Made by a program: the position numbers and the translations under genes. From Nakamurella sp040546275 (GTDB lineage Bacteria > Actinomycetota > Actinomycetes > Mycobacteriales > Nakamurellaceae), in assembly GCF_040546275.1 (NCBI RefSeq), contig NZ_JBEPNO010000002.1, positions 1-64,000 on the forward strand: DNA of 64,000 bases. Reading direction: 5' to 3'. The notes under the pieces were generated by a model. The model worked only from the letters and a program-made list of their open reading frames with translations. It made no database searches and was not told the origin of the DNA. This document shows, in pieces, positions 55,653 through 64,000 of the stretch (position 1 is the first letter of the stretch; each line of letters begins with the position of its first letter).

Positions 55653-57037
55653 CTTCCCCCGTCGCCTCGCTCGCCCCGGTGAGTTCCGCTCCTCTTCAGG
55701 TGACCACGTACCGCTGTGCTTCGGCAGCCGTCGACGGCGAGCTGACCGGTCCGGTCGACATCGCCTGTGCCGACGGGTTGATCGTCTCGATCGGCCCGCC
55801 CGGCGACTCCTGCGACGAGGTGCTGCCCGGCGTGGTCCTGCCCGGGTTCGCCGATGCCCATTCGCACCTTTTCCACCGTGGACTCCGCGGCCGGACGCAC
55901 GGCGACTCGCACGGCGTCGGCAGCTTCTGGACCTGGCGGGAGACCATGTACTCACTCGCCGACCGGCTGACGCCCGAGACCTTCGGCGCCCTCGCGGTGG
56001 CGGTCTACACCGAGATGGTCTGCGCGGGTTTCACCGCCGTGGGGGAGTTCCACTACCTGCACCACGCCCAGGGCGGGGGGCGGTACGCCGACCCGAACGC
56101 GATGGGAATCGCCGCCGGCCAGGCCGCTCTCGACGTCGGCATCGGCTTGACTCTGCTGGACGTCGCGTACTTCGCCGGCGGATTCGGTGTTGCCCTCGAT
56201 GCGTCCCAGCAGCGCTTCACCGACGGATCTGCCGACGCGTGGGCGGAGCGGGTGGCGTCGTTGGGCCCGGCCCTGCCCGATGGTCGGTTCGCCGGGATCC
56301 GGGCCGGCGCCGCCATCCACTCCGTACGCGCCGTCCCGGTCCGGGAGCTGCCCGAGGTCGCCCGCTTCGCGCAGGCCGCCGGCATGCCGCTGCACGTGCA
56401 CCTGTCCGAGCAACGGGCCGAGAACGAGGCGGCGCTGGCGGCGACCGGACGGACGCCGACGCAGCTGCTCGACGATGCCGGTGCGCTGTCCGACCGGACG
56501 GCAGCCGTCCACGCCACGCATCTGACGCCGGGTGACATCAATTTGTTGGGGGCGGCGCGCAGCTCGATCGTCATCTGCCCGACGACCGAGGCGGATCTGG
56601 CCGACGGGCTCCCCGAGGCCGGCGCACTGCACGCGGCCGGGGCGCCGTTGACCCTCGGGGGCGACCAGCATGTGATCACCGACCCGTTCGCGCAGGCCAG
56701 AGGCCTGGAGTACGGCGAACGATTGGCCACCGGGGTACGGGGAACCTTTTCTCCCGCGGTGCTGCTGGAGGTGGCGACCGCCGCGAGTCACCGGGCGATC
56801 GGGTCGGCGGCGGGTCGTATCGAGGTCGGCGCTCCCGCTGATTTCATCGCCGTCGATACCGGCAGTGCCAGGACCGCCGGGTCCGACGGGTTGGGCATGA
56901 TGCTGACGGCTTCGGCCGCCGACGTCGCCGTCGTGGTGGTCGGCGGTGTGGTGCAGGCTCGTGGTGGTGTGCACGTGCGGCTGGGTGATCCGGGCGCGCT
57001 GCTGGTGAAGGCGATCGAGGAGGCATGGAGCAGATGA
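55649..57037 (+). CDS. hutF: Formimidoylglutamate deiminase
   Basis: HutF removes ammonia from N-formimidoyl-L-glutamate to give N-formylglutamate. The 462-residue amidohydrolase has the zinc motif DAHSHLFHRGLRGRTHGD, HVHLSEQRAENE, the catalytic AVHATHLTPGD and TLGGDQHVITDPF. It starts at GTG 55649 overlapping the M20 stop, and overlaps hutI at its end. A large antisense-looking longer frame upstream is not used. Confidence 0.94.
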   Translation: MTSPVASLAPVSSAPLQVTTYRCASAAVDGELTGPVDIACADGLIVSIGPPGDSCDEVLPGVVLPGFADAHSHLFHRGLRGRTHGDSHGVGSFWTWRETMYSLADRLTPETFGALAVAVYTEMVCAGFTAVGEFHYLHHAQGGGRYADPNAMGIAAGQAALDVGIGLTLLDVAYFAGGFGVALDASQQRFTDGSADAWAERVASLGPALPDGRFAGIRAGAAIHSVRAVPVRELPEVARFAQAAGMPLHVHLSEQRAENEAALAATGRTPTQLLDDAGALSDRTAAVHATHLTPGDINLLGAARSSIVICPTTEADLADGLPEAGALHAAGAPLTLGGDQHVITDPFAQARGLEYGERLATGVRGTFSPAVLLEVATAASHRAIGSAAGRIEVGAPADFIAVDTGSARTAGSDGLGMMLTASAADVAVVVVGGVVQARGGVHVRLGDPGALLVKAIEEAWSR

Positions 57038-58242
57038 CGTCAACGGCCCCGGTGGATGTGAGCGCAGTGGGCACCTCGACGGTGCTCACCGGGATCGGCT
57101 CGCTGGTGACCAACGATCCGGCACTGGGTGATACGCCTCTGGGCGTGGTGCCGGATGCCGCCGTCGTCATCGAGGGTGACCGGATCGTCTGGGTCGGACC
57201 GTCCGCGTCCGCGCCGGCGGCCGACTCGTCGTTCGACGTCGGTGGACGCGCGGTGCTGCCCGGCTGGGTCGATTCGCACAGTCACCTGCTCTTCGCCGGC
57301 GATCGTTCTGCCGAGTTCTCGGCCAGGATGGCCGGTCGGCCCTACGAGGCCGGTGGCATCCTGACGACGGTGGAAGCCACCCGGGCGGCGTCGAACGCCG
57401 AGCTCGCCGCGATGCTGGACGTCCGGGTCAAGGAGATGACCGCCGGCGGTACCACGTGCATCGAGACCAAGACCGGCTACGGCCTGACCACGGTCGACGA
57501 GGTCAGGGCGGCATCGGTCGCTGCCGCCGGTGGTGTCGACGCGGTGACTTTTCTGGGGGCGCACGTCAACGCGCCGGAGTTCGCATCGGATCCGGACGCC
57601 TACCTCGACCTCGTCTGTGGGGCGATGCTGGACGCGATCGCGCCGCACGTGCAGTTCATCGACGTGTTCTGCGAGGAAGGTGCGTTCGACGAGGCCAGGA
57701 CCCGCCGCGTGCTGGCCGCCGGCACCCGTCATGGCTTGGGACTCAAGGTCCACGGCAACCAGCTCGGCGAGGGCGCGGGCGTCCGGATCGCGGTGGACAA
57801 CGGGGCCGTGTCGGTCGATCACTGCACCTACCTGTCGACGCGCGACATCGATCTGCTCGCCGGATCGTCGACCGTCGCGACTCTCCTGCCGATCTGCGAC
57901 CTGTCGACCAGGCAGGGGCCGGCCCCGGGTCGCGCCCTGGCCGACGCCGGCGCCACCATCGCCATCGCCTCGAACTGCAACCCGGGTTCGTGCTACTCGC
58001 CGTCCATGGGATTGGCCGTGGCGCTGGCCGTGCTGCAATGCGGGCTGACCCCGGACGAGGCGGTGTCTGCGGCGACTGTGGGCGGGGCCCGGGCGCTGCT
58101 GCGCGACGACGTCGGTGTGATCGCCGTCGGCAAACGCGCGGACCTCCAGGTCCTGGACGCCCCCACCCACGACTACCTCGCCTACCGCGTCGGCCTCCAC
58201 CTCACCCACGCCGTCTGGCGCTCCGGCCTCCGCGTCGCCTGA
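57034..58242 (+). CDS. hutI: Imidazolonepropionase
   Basis: HutI opens the ring of imidazolone propionate to form formimidoylglutamate. The 402-residue protein has the amidohydrolase metal site VDSHSHLLFAGDRSAEF, TTCIETKTGYGLT, KVHGNQLGEGAGV, and IASNCNPGSCYSPSMGLAVA. ATG 57034 overlaps hutF by four bases; ATG 57025 would add three residues. It is the last gene of the operon and is followed by a palindromic element. Confidence 0.96.
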   Translation: MTSTAPVDVSAVGTSTVLTGIGSLVTNDPALGDTPLGVVPDAAVVIEGDRIVWVGPSASAPAADSSFDVGGRAVLPGWVDSHSHLLFAGDRSAEFSARMAGRPYEAGGILTTVEATRAASNAELAAMLDVRVKEMTAGGTTCIETKTGYGLTTVDEVRAASVAAAGGVDAVTFLGAHVNAPEFASDPDAYLDLVCGAMLDAIAPHVQFIDVFCEEGAFDEARTRRVLAAGTRHGLGLKVHGNQLGEGAGVRIAVDNGAVSVDHCTYLSTRDIDLLAGSSTVATLLPICDLSTRQGPAPGRALADAGATIAIASNCNPGSCYSPSMGLAVALAVLQCGLTPDEAVSAATVGGARALLRDDVGVIAVGKRADLQVLDAPTHDYLAYRVGLHLTHAVWRSGLRVA

Positions 58243-58261
58243 CCCCCGCCCCGCCCCCGCT

Positions 58262-58342
58262 GCGCATACAGTTCTGCCCGGCGCATACAGAATGACCCGA
58301 TTTGGCCGGAAATTGGCCGATTCTGGGTCATTCTGTATGTGC
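58262..58342 (-). repeat. 81-bp palindromic interspersed element, copy 2
   Basis: This copy is inverted relative to those at 7813 and 60875. It begins GCGCATACAGTTCTGCCCGG and has inner arms GCGCATACAGAATGACCC (58281-58298) and 58325-58342 with one mismatch. It lies between hutI and the convergent AbiEi-like gene and can serve as a bidirectional terminator. Confidence 0.85.
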
Positions 58343-58350
58343 AGCGGGAC

Positions 58351-59400
58351 TCAGGTAGTGATCAGGAAGCGTGGCACCGGCCAGCCGGCGCCGAGGCCTG
58401 TCGGTGGCCAACCCGCCGGCGGGTCAAGACTCCAGCAGGATGGGTTCGATCGGCCGCGACGCTTGGTCATCGCCCGTCGAATCTGCCCCGCCAGTCGGCC
58501 GGGCCTGGCGAGCGCCAGGCCGGCGTCGAATCGCACGATGTCGAATCCCAGATCCCGCAGTTCGCCCTCCCGGTCGGTCTGCTGCCCGACCACCCGAGCG
58601 GCATCGGGACGATTGTTGTACTTGAGGGCACCGTCGGCCTCGAGGATGATCCCGTGCTCCGGGATCAGCAGGTCCACCCGGCGTGCAATTCGCCCTCCGA
58701 CGATCCACGCGTTGGGCACGGTAGTGGGCAGATCGAAAGCCAGACAGACGAGCCGCCCGGCGCTCTCCAGCGGGCTTTCCGCTCGGCCGTCGGCGCGCGG
58801 GAGAATCCATCGCACCGCGTCCATTCCCTTGTACTGGCAAAGGTTCTCGGCAATGTTCGCGAGAACCTCTCGATGAATTCCGACCGCCAGGGCATAGTCG
58901 GCGACGGTGAGGCCCTGCAGGCGCGATCCCATCCGGATGACGTCGACGGATGCATACGCGGCGCTCGTGACGGATGAGCCACCGAGCTGCCACTGATGCT
59001 GGCCGGGAAGCCACCCGTATCGGACGCGCCCATGCGGTGTTCGCGAATGTCCGCGGTGCGCCGACCCCGGGCGTAGCACCCGTGGGAGATCTGGTGGGTC
59101 GCCCCACATCGGGAATCCGAGGACGGCAGCGGCCGAGAAATCGCAGGCGTGACCGTCGTTCCGGCCGCTGAGCGTCCACGCCCGACTGCGAAGATCGAAC
59201 TGGTTCCAGTCGGAAGCCTCTACGTAGGTCCCGCGATCCACGTGAACGCCGGTGGCCAACTCCATGATCTGCCCGTCACGTACGAGTCGGCGCAGCACCC
59301 TTGCGGAGATGCCGAACTCGTCGGCACGCGACGTACTGATCAGACCGTGATCGACGGCTTGGAGCAGATCAAGGTTCGCGTCGAGCGCTTCTGGTCCCAT
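58351..59400 (-). CDS. AbiEi-antitoxin-like N-terminus fused to a DUF559/Vsr-like nuclease fold
   Basis: The 349-residue protein starts with a winged-helix region like the AbiEi antitoxin N-terminus (DLLQAVDHGLISTSRADEFG, RVLRRLVRDGQIMELATGVH) and ends with a fold like DUF559/Vsr endonucleases: ESPLESAGRLVCLAFDLP, RRVDLLIPEHGIILEADGAL, KYNN, DREGELRDLGFDIVRF, the D-x(n)-ExD pattern of PD-(D/E)xK enzymes. Such genes are scattered in actinobacteria and are often accessory; the base composition looks less G+C-rich than its neighbours. No partner AbiEii toxin is adjacent. Its role is unknown. Confidence 0.72.
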   Translation of the reverse strand: MGPEALDANLDLLQAVDHGLISTSRADEFGISARVLRRLVRDGQIMELATGVHVDRGTYVEASDWNQFDLRSRAWTLSGRNDGHACDFSAAAVLGFPMWGDPPDLPRVLRPGSAHRGHSRTPHGRVRYGWLPGQHQWQLGGSSVTSAAYASVDVIRMGSRLQGLTVADYALAVGIHREVLANIAENLCQYKGMDAVRWILPRADGRAESPLESAGRLVCLAFDLPTTVPNAWIVGGRIARRVDLLIPEHGIILEADGALKYNNRPDAARVVGQQTDREGELRDLGFDIVRFDAGLALARPGRLAGQIRRAMTKRRGRSNPSCWSLDPPAGWPPTGLGAGWPVPRFLITT

Positions 59401-59524
59401 GACGCAGAAGCCTGGGACCGGGCGGCGCTCACGTCATCCCGTCCGTCGAGATTGTGGACAGAATCGAGCTTGGGGACAGAACTCCGCGCACGGTCGCACC
59501 GTCGGACCGGCGGTGAAGTCATTG

Positions 59525-60763
59525 TCAGGTGCCGGCCAGTCGATGTGCGGCGCACTCGGCCAGGTGGGCTGCTCGCCAGCTGTTCATCGCGGCGACCGGC
59601 GACAACTGCCCACCGGCACGCCAGGAATCCAGATAGGGCCACGGGTAGAACGTGCCGCGGCGAATGCTCCACTCGCCCGGCCCGCACGGCGGTGAGATCC
59701 CGAAGTGCACGTGACACCCGAGGCCACGGGCGTTGCCCGTTTCGCCGACGTGGCCCAGCAGTTGTCCGGCGACGACCCGCGCGCCGGGCGCCACCCCCGG
59801 CAGGATGTCGAGCAGATGCGCTGCGTAGTAGCGCACCCCGTCATCTCCGACGAGGCTGATCGACAGACCTCCGCGCACGGCCGGATCGTCGGTCGCGGGA
59901 TTCCAGACGTCGACGCGACTGACCTCCTGGACTACCCCGCCCGTCACGGCAACCATGCGCGAACCGCACGGAGCGAAAATGTCGGTGGCCGGGTAGTCGT
60001 GATGGACGCGTGCGTAGCTGGTGACCGTCGGCGGATCGACCGGGAAGCGATAGACCACGGGCCGGTTCGGCTGCGCAGCCAGCGTCGTCTGCCGGCTGGA
60101 CACCAGTCCGTTGGCCGCGGCGTAGTAGGTTTCGTCCGCTTCGGCCGCATAGGTGGTGGACCAGGTCCCGCCGAGGGACGACCGGGTAGTCCGGTGAATA
60201 CCGAAGACCCCCAACGGGTCCCCGGCCTTGTGGAAGTAGACGCTGACGGTCGAGTAGGCCGGCAGTGCGGTCCCGCTGATCGTGACCGTTCCGCCCAGCA
60301 CGACAGTGGCCGGCCCACGGTTGATCGTCAGGGACGCTGCCTTGGTCAGGATCAGGGCGGAGCGCAGGCCGCCGGTGGTCGCGAAGTACTGGAAGTCGAC
60401 GGCGAGGGTGAAGGTGGTCGACCAGTTGCCGGCAGCGTCGGAGGTGGCCGTGCGCGAGGGCAGGTAGAGGCCTGAGGGTTGGCCGTGGTGGTGGAACCAG
60501 ATGACGACGGCGCTGCCCGGAAGGGTGGCAGTGCCGCGGATCGTCACCAGGGAGTTGCGTGGCGCGACCGCCGGCCCGCTGATGGTCAAGGTGCTGCCGG
60601 CTGACGATGTCCCGTCCGCTGACGCGGATGGCGTAGCGGCCGCCACGGTCCCCGCCCCGGCTGGGGCAAGCACGAGCGTCAGCAGCAAGATGAACCGTCG
60701 AACCACCGGTAGCGGTCCGAACACAGAAGTTCGTCGAAGCACAGCAGCCCTCACATCGGTCAT
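59525..60763 (-). CDS. Secreted M23-family peptidase with repeat domains
   Basis: The 412-residue protein has a signal peptide (VVRRFILLLTLVLAPAGAGT), two or three Ig-like beta domains (SGPAVAPRNSLVTIRGTATL; GGTVTISGTALPAYSTVSVY), and a C-terminal LytM/M23 domain with metal-binding residues in HHDYPATDIFAPCG and HVHFGISPP. It should cut peptidoglycan cross-links or act as a regulator of cutting. An extra CGSR...GCHVHFG cysteine pair may form a disulfide. ATG 60763 is chosen to begin the signal peptide; ATG 60835 would add 24 residues. Confidence 0.87.
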   Translation of the reverse strand: MTDVRAAVLRRTSVFGPLPVVRRFILLLTLVLAPAGAGTVAAATPSASADGTSSAGSTLTISGPAVAPRNSLVTIRGTATLPGSAVVIWFHHHGQPSGLYLPSRTATSDAAGNWSTTFTLAVDFQYFATTGGLRSALILTKAASLTINRGPATVVLGGTVTISGTALPAYSTVSVYFHKAGDPLGVFGIHRTTRSSLGGTWSTTYAAEADETYYAAANGLVSSRQTTLAAQPNRPVVYRFPVDPPTVTSYARVHHDYPATDIFAPCGSRMVAVTGGVVQEVSRVDVWNPATDDPAVRGGLSISLVGDDGVRYYAAHLLDILPGVAPGARVVAGQLLGHVGETGNARGLGCHVHFGISPPCGPGEWSIRRGTFYPWPYLDSWRAGGQLSPVAAMNSWRAAHLAECAAHRLAGT

Positions 60764-60874
60764 CGGAATCGCACCGGATCCGGGCGCCAACTGCTGCCCG
60801 GCCTCCCGGCGAACATACACGGATTTCACACGCATAGTTGTTCGTGGGACGGCTCGGCTGGCTCCGCGACGGCT

Positions 60875-60955
60875 GCGCATACAGGACGGCCCGGATCATC
60901 CAATTTTCAGCCAGATTCGGGCAATTCTGTATGCGCCGGGCAGTCCTGTATGCGC
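60875..60955 (+). repeat. 81-bp palindromic interspersed element, copy 3
   Basis: Arms GCGCATACAGGACGGCCCGG-like at the left and GGGCAGTCCTGTATGCGC at the right, with the inner ATTCTGTATGCGCC, match copy 1 in the same orientation. It sits in the 249-bp gap between the M23 gene and the end of kgd. Confidence 0.85.
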
Positions 60956-61012
60956 AGCAGCGGGGCGGCGGGAGCAGCGGGGCGGCGGGGCGGCAGCCCG
61001 AACGCGCTGAGG

Positions 61013-64000
61013 TCAGTCAGCGAAGGCAGCGCGGATGACGGCGGCCTGCTCGACCTCGTGAACGCGGAGCGAGCCGGCGGACGGTGCGGCCATCGCACGA
61101 CGCGACACCCGCTTGAGGCCGGTCAGCGTCGGGATCATCTCGGGCAGCGCGAGCGCCAGAAACGTCCAGGACCCCTGGTTGGCCGGCTCCTCCTGCACCC
61201 AGCGGAAGTCGGTCACCCCCGGGTAGGACTCCAGGATGTGCGACAGCTTCCGCCTCGGCACCGGGTAGATCTGCTCGATCCGCACGACGGCCGTATCGGT
61301 GATGTTGTTCGCCTTGCGGTAGGCGTCCAGCTCCCAGTACAGCTTTCCGGAGGTGAAGAGCACCTTCTTGACACCGGCGGAGTCGACAGAGCCGTCCGGG
61401 ATCACCGACTGGAACTTGCCCTGCGTGAAGTCCTCCACCGGCGACACCGCAGCCTTGTTCCGCAGCATCGACTTCGGCGTGAAGACGATCATCGGGCGGT
61501 GCACACCGTCGAACACGTGCCGGCGCAACAGGTGGAAGTAGTTGGCCGGCGTCGACGGCACCGCAACGGTCATCGAGCCCTCCGCACAGAGCTGGAGGAA
61601 GCGCTCGATCCGGCCCGAGGTGTGATCGGGACCCTGACCCTCGTGGCCGTGCGGCAGCAGCAGCACGACACCCGTCTGCTGGCTCCACTTGGCCTCGCCG
61701 GAGGACAGGTACTCGTCGATGATCGACTGCGCACCGTTGACGAAGTCACCGAACTGCGCTTCCCAGAGCACCAGCGCTTCGCGATTGGCGACCGAGTAGC
61801 CGTACTCGAAGCCCAGTCCCGCGTACTCCGTCAGGGCCGAGTCGTAGGCAAGGAACTTGCCCTGACCCTCCGAGAGGTTCTGCAGGGGAACGTATTCGGA
61901 GCCGTTGTTCCGGTCGATCAGGGCCGCGTGGCGCTGCACGAACGTGCCACGACGGGAGTCCTGGCCGGACAGTCGGACGAGCCGCCCGTCCATGGCGATC
62001 GAGCCGAACGCCAGCAGTTCTCCGAACGCCCAGTCGATGCCACCGGTCCGGGACATCTCGACGCGACGTTCCAGCACCGTCTTGACCCGCGGGTGGGCGG
62101 TGAATCCGGTCGGTAGATCGACCTGCGCATCGGCGATCCGGTGCAGGGTCTCCAGCGAGATGGAGGTCTCCACCCGCGGTGGGATCGGCTGCTCGGCCTC
62201 CATCGACGGCGACGGCGTAGCGATGCCGCGCTCGAGTTCCTTGACCTCGTTGAAGACCCGCTCGAGCTGCTGGTGGTAGTCCTTCAGCGACTCCTCGGCG
62301 TCCTCGGGTGAGAGATCGCCGCGGCCGATCAGGGCTTCGGTGTAGATCCGGCGCACGGACCGCTTGCCGTCGATGATCTGGTACATCAGCGGGTTGGTCA
62401 TCGAGGGGTCGTCGCCCTCGTTGTGACCGCGACGCCGGTAGCAGACCATGTCGATGACGACGTCCTGACCGAACGCCTGCCGGTACTCCACAGCCAACCG
62501 CGACACCCAGACGGCGGCTTCCGGGTCGTCGCCGTTCACGTGGAAGATCGGTGCCTGGATCATCTTCGCCACGTCCGTGCAGTACTCGGACGAGCGCGAC
62601 GCCTCCGGAGCGGTGGTGAAACCGACCTGGTTGTTGATGATCACGTGCACGGTGCCGCCGGTGCGGTAACCGCGGAGCTGCGAGAGGTTCATCGTCTCCG
62701 CGACGACGCCCTGGCCGGCGAAGGCCGCGTCGCCGTGCAGGGCGATGGGCAGCACGGTGAAGCCGCCCTCACCCAGGTTCAACAGGTCCTGCTTGGCCCG
62801 GGCCACGCCTTCCAGCACCGGGTCGACGACCTCGAGGTGCGACGGGTTGGCGACCAGCGACACGTCGACCTGACCGTCACCGAACGGGCGGATGTACTTG
62901 CCCTCGGCGCCCAGGTGGTACTTGACGTCGCCGGACCCGTGGGCCTGCCGGGGGTCGAGGTTGCCTTCGAACTCACGGAAGATCTGCTGGTAGGGCTTGC
63001 CGATGATGTTGGCCAGCACGTTGAGACGGCCGCGGTGGGCCATGCCGACGACGACCTCGTGCATGCCGTATTCGGCCGCCCGGTTCAGCGCTGCGTCCAG
63101 CAACGCGATGACGGTCTCGCCGCCTTCCAGGGAGAAGCGCTTCTGCCCGATGTACTTCGTCTGCAGGAACGTCTCGAAGGCCTCGGCGGCGTTCAGCCGG
63201 CCCAGGATGTACTTCTGCTCGTCCTGGGACGGCTTGTCCCGCCTGACCTCGACGCGTTGCTGGATCCACTTGCGCTGCACCGGATCCATGATGTGCATGT
63301 ACTCGACACCGACTGTGCGGCAGTAGGAGTCGCGCAACACCCCGAGCACGTCGCGCAACTTCATGAACTGCGCGTTGTTGAAGCCGCCGACCGGGAACTC
63401 GCGGTCGAGGTCCCAGAGGGTGAGCCCATGGGAGAGCACGTCGAGGTCTGGATGACGACGCTGGCGGTAGTTCAGGGGATCGGTGTCGGCCATCAGGTGG
63501 CCACGGGTGCGGTAGGCGTCGATCAGCTCGAGCACCCTGGCGGTGCGATCGACGGAACCGGCCCGTCCGGAGTCGAAATCCTGGACCCAGCGGACCGGCT
63601 CGTAGGGCAGCCGGAGCGAGGTGAACACCTCGTCGTAGAAGCCCTCCTCGCCGAGCAGGAGCTGGTGGATCCGCCGCAGGAATTCACCGGACTCCGCGCC
63701 CTGGATGATGCGGTGGTCGTAGGTGGAGGTCAGCGTCATGATCTTGGAGATGCCGAGCTCGGACAGGGTCTGCTCGCTGGCGCCCTGGAAGGCGGCCGGG
63801 TACTCCATCGCGCCGACCCCGACGATGGTGCCCTGGCCGGCCATCAGCCGGGGGACCGAGTGAACGGTCCCGATGCCGCCCGGGTTGGTCAGGGACAGCG
63901 TGGTCCCCGCGTAGTCCTCGGCCGCGAGGCTGCCTGCGCGCGCCTTCCGGACGACACTCTCGTACGCACTCCAGAACTGGCTGAACGTCATCGATTCGCA
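61013..64000 (-). CDS. kgd: Multifunctional 2-oxoglutarate metabolism enzyme Kgd (5' end outside window)
   Basis: The open frame runs off the right edge, so the N-terminal lipoyl/E2 part is missing. What is present (over 990 residues) contains the end of the acyltransferase domain with the catalytic STYDHRIIQGAESG, and the whole E1o thiamine-diphosphate part (GMAHRGRLNVLANI, HGDAAFAGQGVVAETMN, HVNGDDPEAAVWVSRLA, RRGHNEGDDPSMTNP, SGQDSRRGTF, FGDFVNGAQSIIDE). Actinobacterial Kgd fuses E1 and E2 functions of 2-oxoglutarate dehydrogenase and can also give succinic semialdehyde or 2-hydroxy-3-oxoadipate. The match to M. tuberculosis Kgd is very close. Confidence 0.97.
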   Translation of the reverse strand, partial: CESMTFSQFWSAYESVVRKARAGSLAAEDYAGTTLSLTNPGGIGTVHSVPRLMAGQGTIVGVGAMEYPAAFQGASEQTLSELGISKIMTLTSTYDHRIIQGAESGEFLRRIHQLLLGEEGFYDEVFTSLRLPYEPVRWVQDFDSGRAGSVDRTARVLELIDAYRTRGHLMADTDPLNYRQRRHPDLDVLSHGLTLWDLDREFPVGGFNNAQFMKLRDVLGVLRDSYCRTVGVEYMHIMDPVQRKWIQQRVEVRRDKPSQDEQKYILGRLNAAEAFETFLQTKYIGQKRFSLEGGETVIALLDAALNRAAEYGMHEVVVGMAHRGRLNVLANIIGKPYQQIFREFEGNLDPRQAHGSGDVKYHLGAEGKYIRPFGDGQVDVSLVANPSHLEVVDPVLEGVARAKQDLLNLGEGGFTVLPIALHGDAAFAGQGVVAETMNLSQLRGYRTGGTVHVIINNQVGFTTAPEASRSSEYCTDVAKMIQAPIFHVNGDDPEAAVWVSRLAVEYRQAFGQDVVIDMVCYRRRGHNEGDDPSMTNPLMYQIIDGKRSVRRIYTEALIGRGDLSPEDAEESLKDYHQQLERVFNEVKELERGIATPSPSMEAEQPIPPRVETSISLETLHRIADAQVDLPTGFTAHPRVKTVLERRVEMSRTGGIDWAFGELLAFGSIAMDGRLVRLSGQDSRRGTFVQRHAALIDRNNGSEYVPLQNLSEGQGKFLAYDSALTEYAGLGFEYGYSVANREALVLWEAQFGDFVNGAQSIIDEYLSSGEAKWSQQTGVVLLLPHGHEGQGPDHTSGRIERFLQLCAEGSMTVAVPSTPANYFHLLRRHVFDGVHRPMIVFTPKSMLRNKAAVSPVEDFTQGKFQSVIPDGSVDSAGVKKVLFTSGKLYWELDAYRKANNITDTAVVRIEQIYPVPRRKLSHILESYPGVTDFRWVQEEPANQGSWTFLALALPEMIPTLTGLKRVSRRAMAAPSAGSLRVHEVEQAAVIRAAFAD

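Overview
The window is 64 kb of high-G+C DNA from an actinomycete. The marks are two WhiB/mycothiol-type regulatory genes (whiB1, and the SigR-RsrA redox pair), MtrA-MtrB-LpqB, ribosomal protein bL37, a wax-ester/diacylglycerol acyltransferase, and a Kgd-type 2-oxoglutarate enzyme. The overall content would fit Nakamurella or a related lineage, but that genus call is an inference from gene content only. From memory, long stretches are colinear with the Mycobacterium tuberculosis Rv3214-Rv3248c region.

Layout. 1-4700: a left-edge tandem repeat, a LacI-type repressor divergent from an MFS permease with a palindromic operator between them, and an ECF sigma factor with a membrane-anchored partner. 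4879-18295: the conserved actinobacterial core sahH, FKBP, tmk, mtrA-mtrB-lpqB, comF, hpf, secA. 18371-27682: an envelope-flavoured block of poorly known genes (a LysM membrane protein with a DUF6459-type partner, a conserved divergent protein, an alpha/beta hydrolase, a lipoprotein, an HTH/SAF/CpaE-like trio, a WS/DGAT enzyme, DUF6912). 27914-37786: YceI, an SGNH hydrolase, an L,D-transpeptidase, a large FHA-FtsK/EssC-like ATPase, rsgA and aroA. 37845-41467: a septum-formation-family protein, an Fe-S photolyase-like protein with unusual domain order, an SRAP abasic-site protein and YbaK. 41528-50064: sigR-rsrA, bL37, a TB7.3-type biotinyl/lipoyl protein, pdtaS, an Old Yellow Enzyme, whiB1, a lipid kinase, a small membrane protein, a GNAT protein, a histidine phosphatase and rmlC. 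50076-58242: an IclR regulator and a five-gene histidine-utilisation operon. 58351-64000: an AbiEi/DUF559-like protein, an M23 peptidase and a 5'-truncated kgd.

How genes work together. The hut operon (hutH, hutU, an M20-type amidohydrolase, hutF, hutI) encodes histidine breakdown through formimidoylglutamate; the M20 enzyme sits where an N-formylglutamate hydrolase is needed. SigR-RsrA is a thiol-oxidation switch with a perfect GGAAT-N18-GTT promoter in front of its own gene. MtrA-MtrB-LpqB, SecA, Hpf, LysM, the L,D-transpeptidase and the M23 peptidase give the window a strong cell-envelope theme. PdtaS starts with an apparent CTG codon overlapping the upstream stop.

Non-coding structure is rich: a 101-bp element with terminal inverted repeats in two inverted copies (81% identical), an 81-bp palindromic element in three copies, several exact short tandem arrays (13 bp x 8, 30 bp x 3, 16 bp x 3), and large hairpins between convergent genes. 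No tRNA, rRNA, CRISPR array, insertion sequence, prophage or origin was seen.
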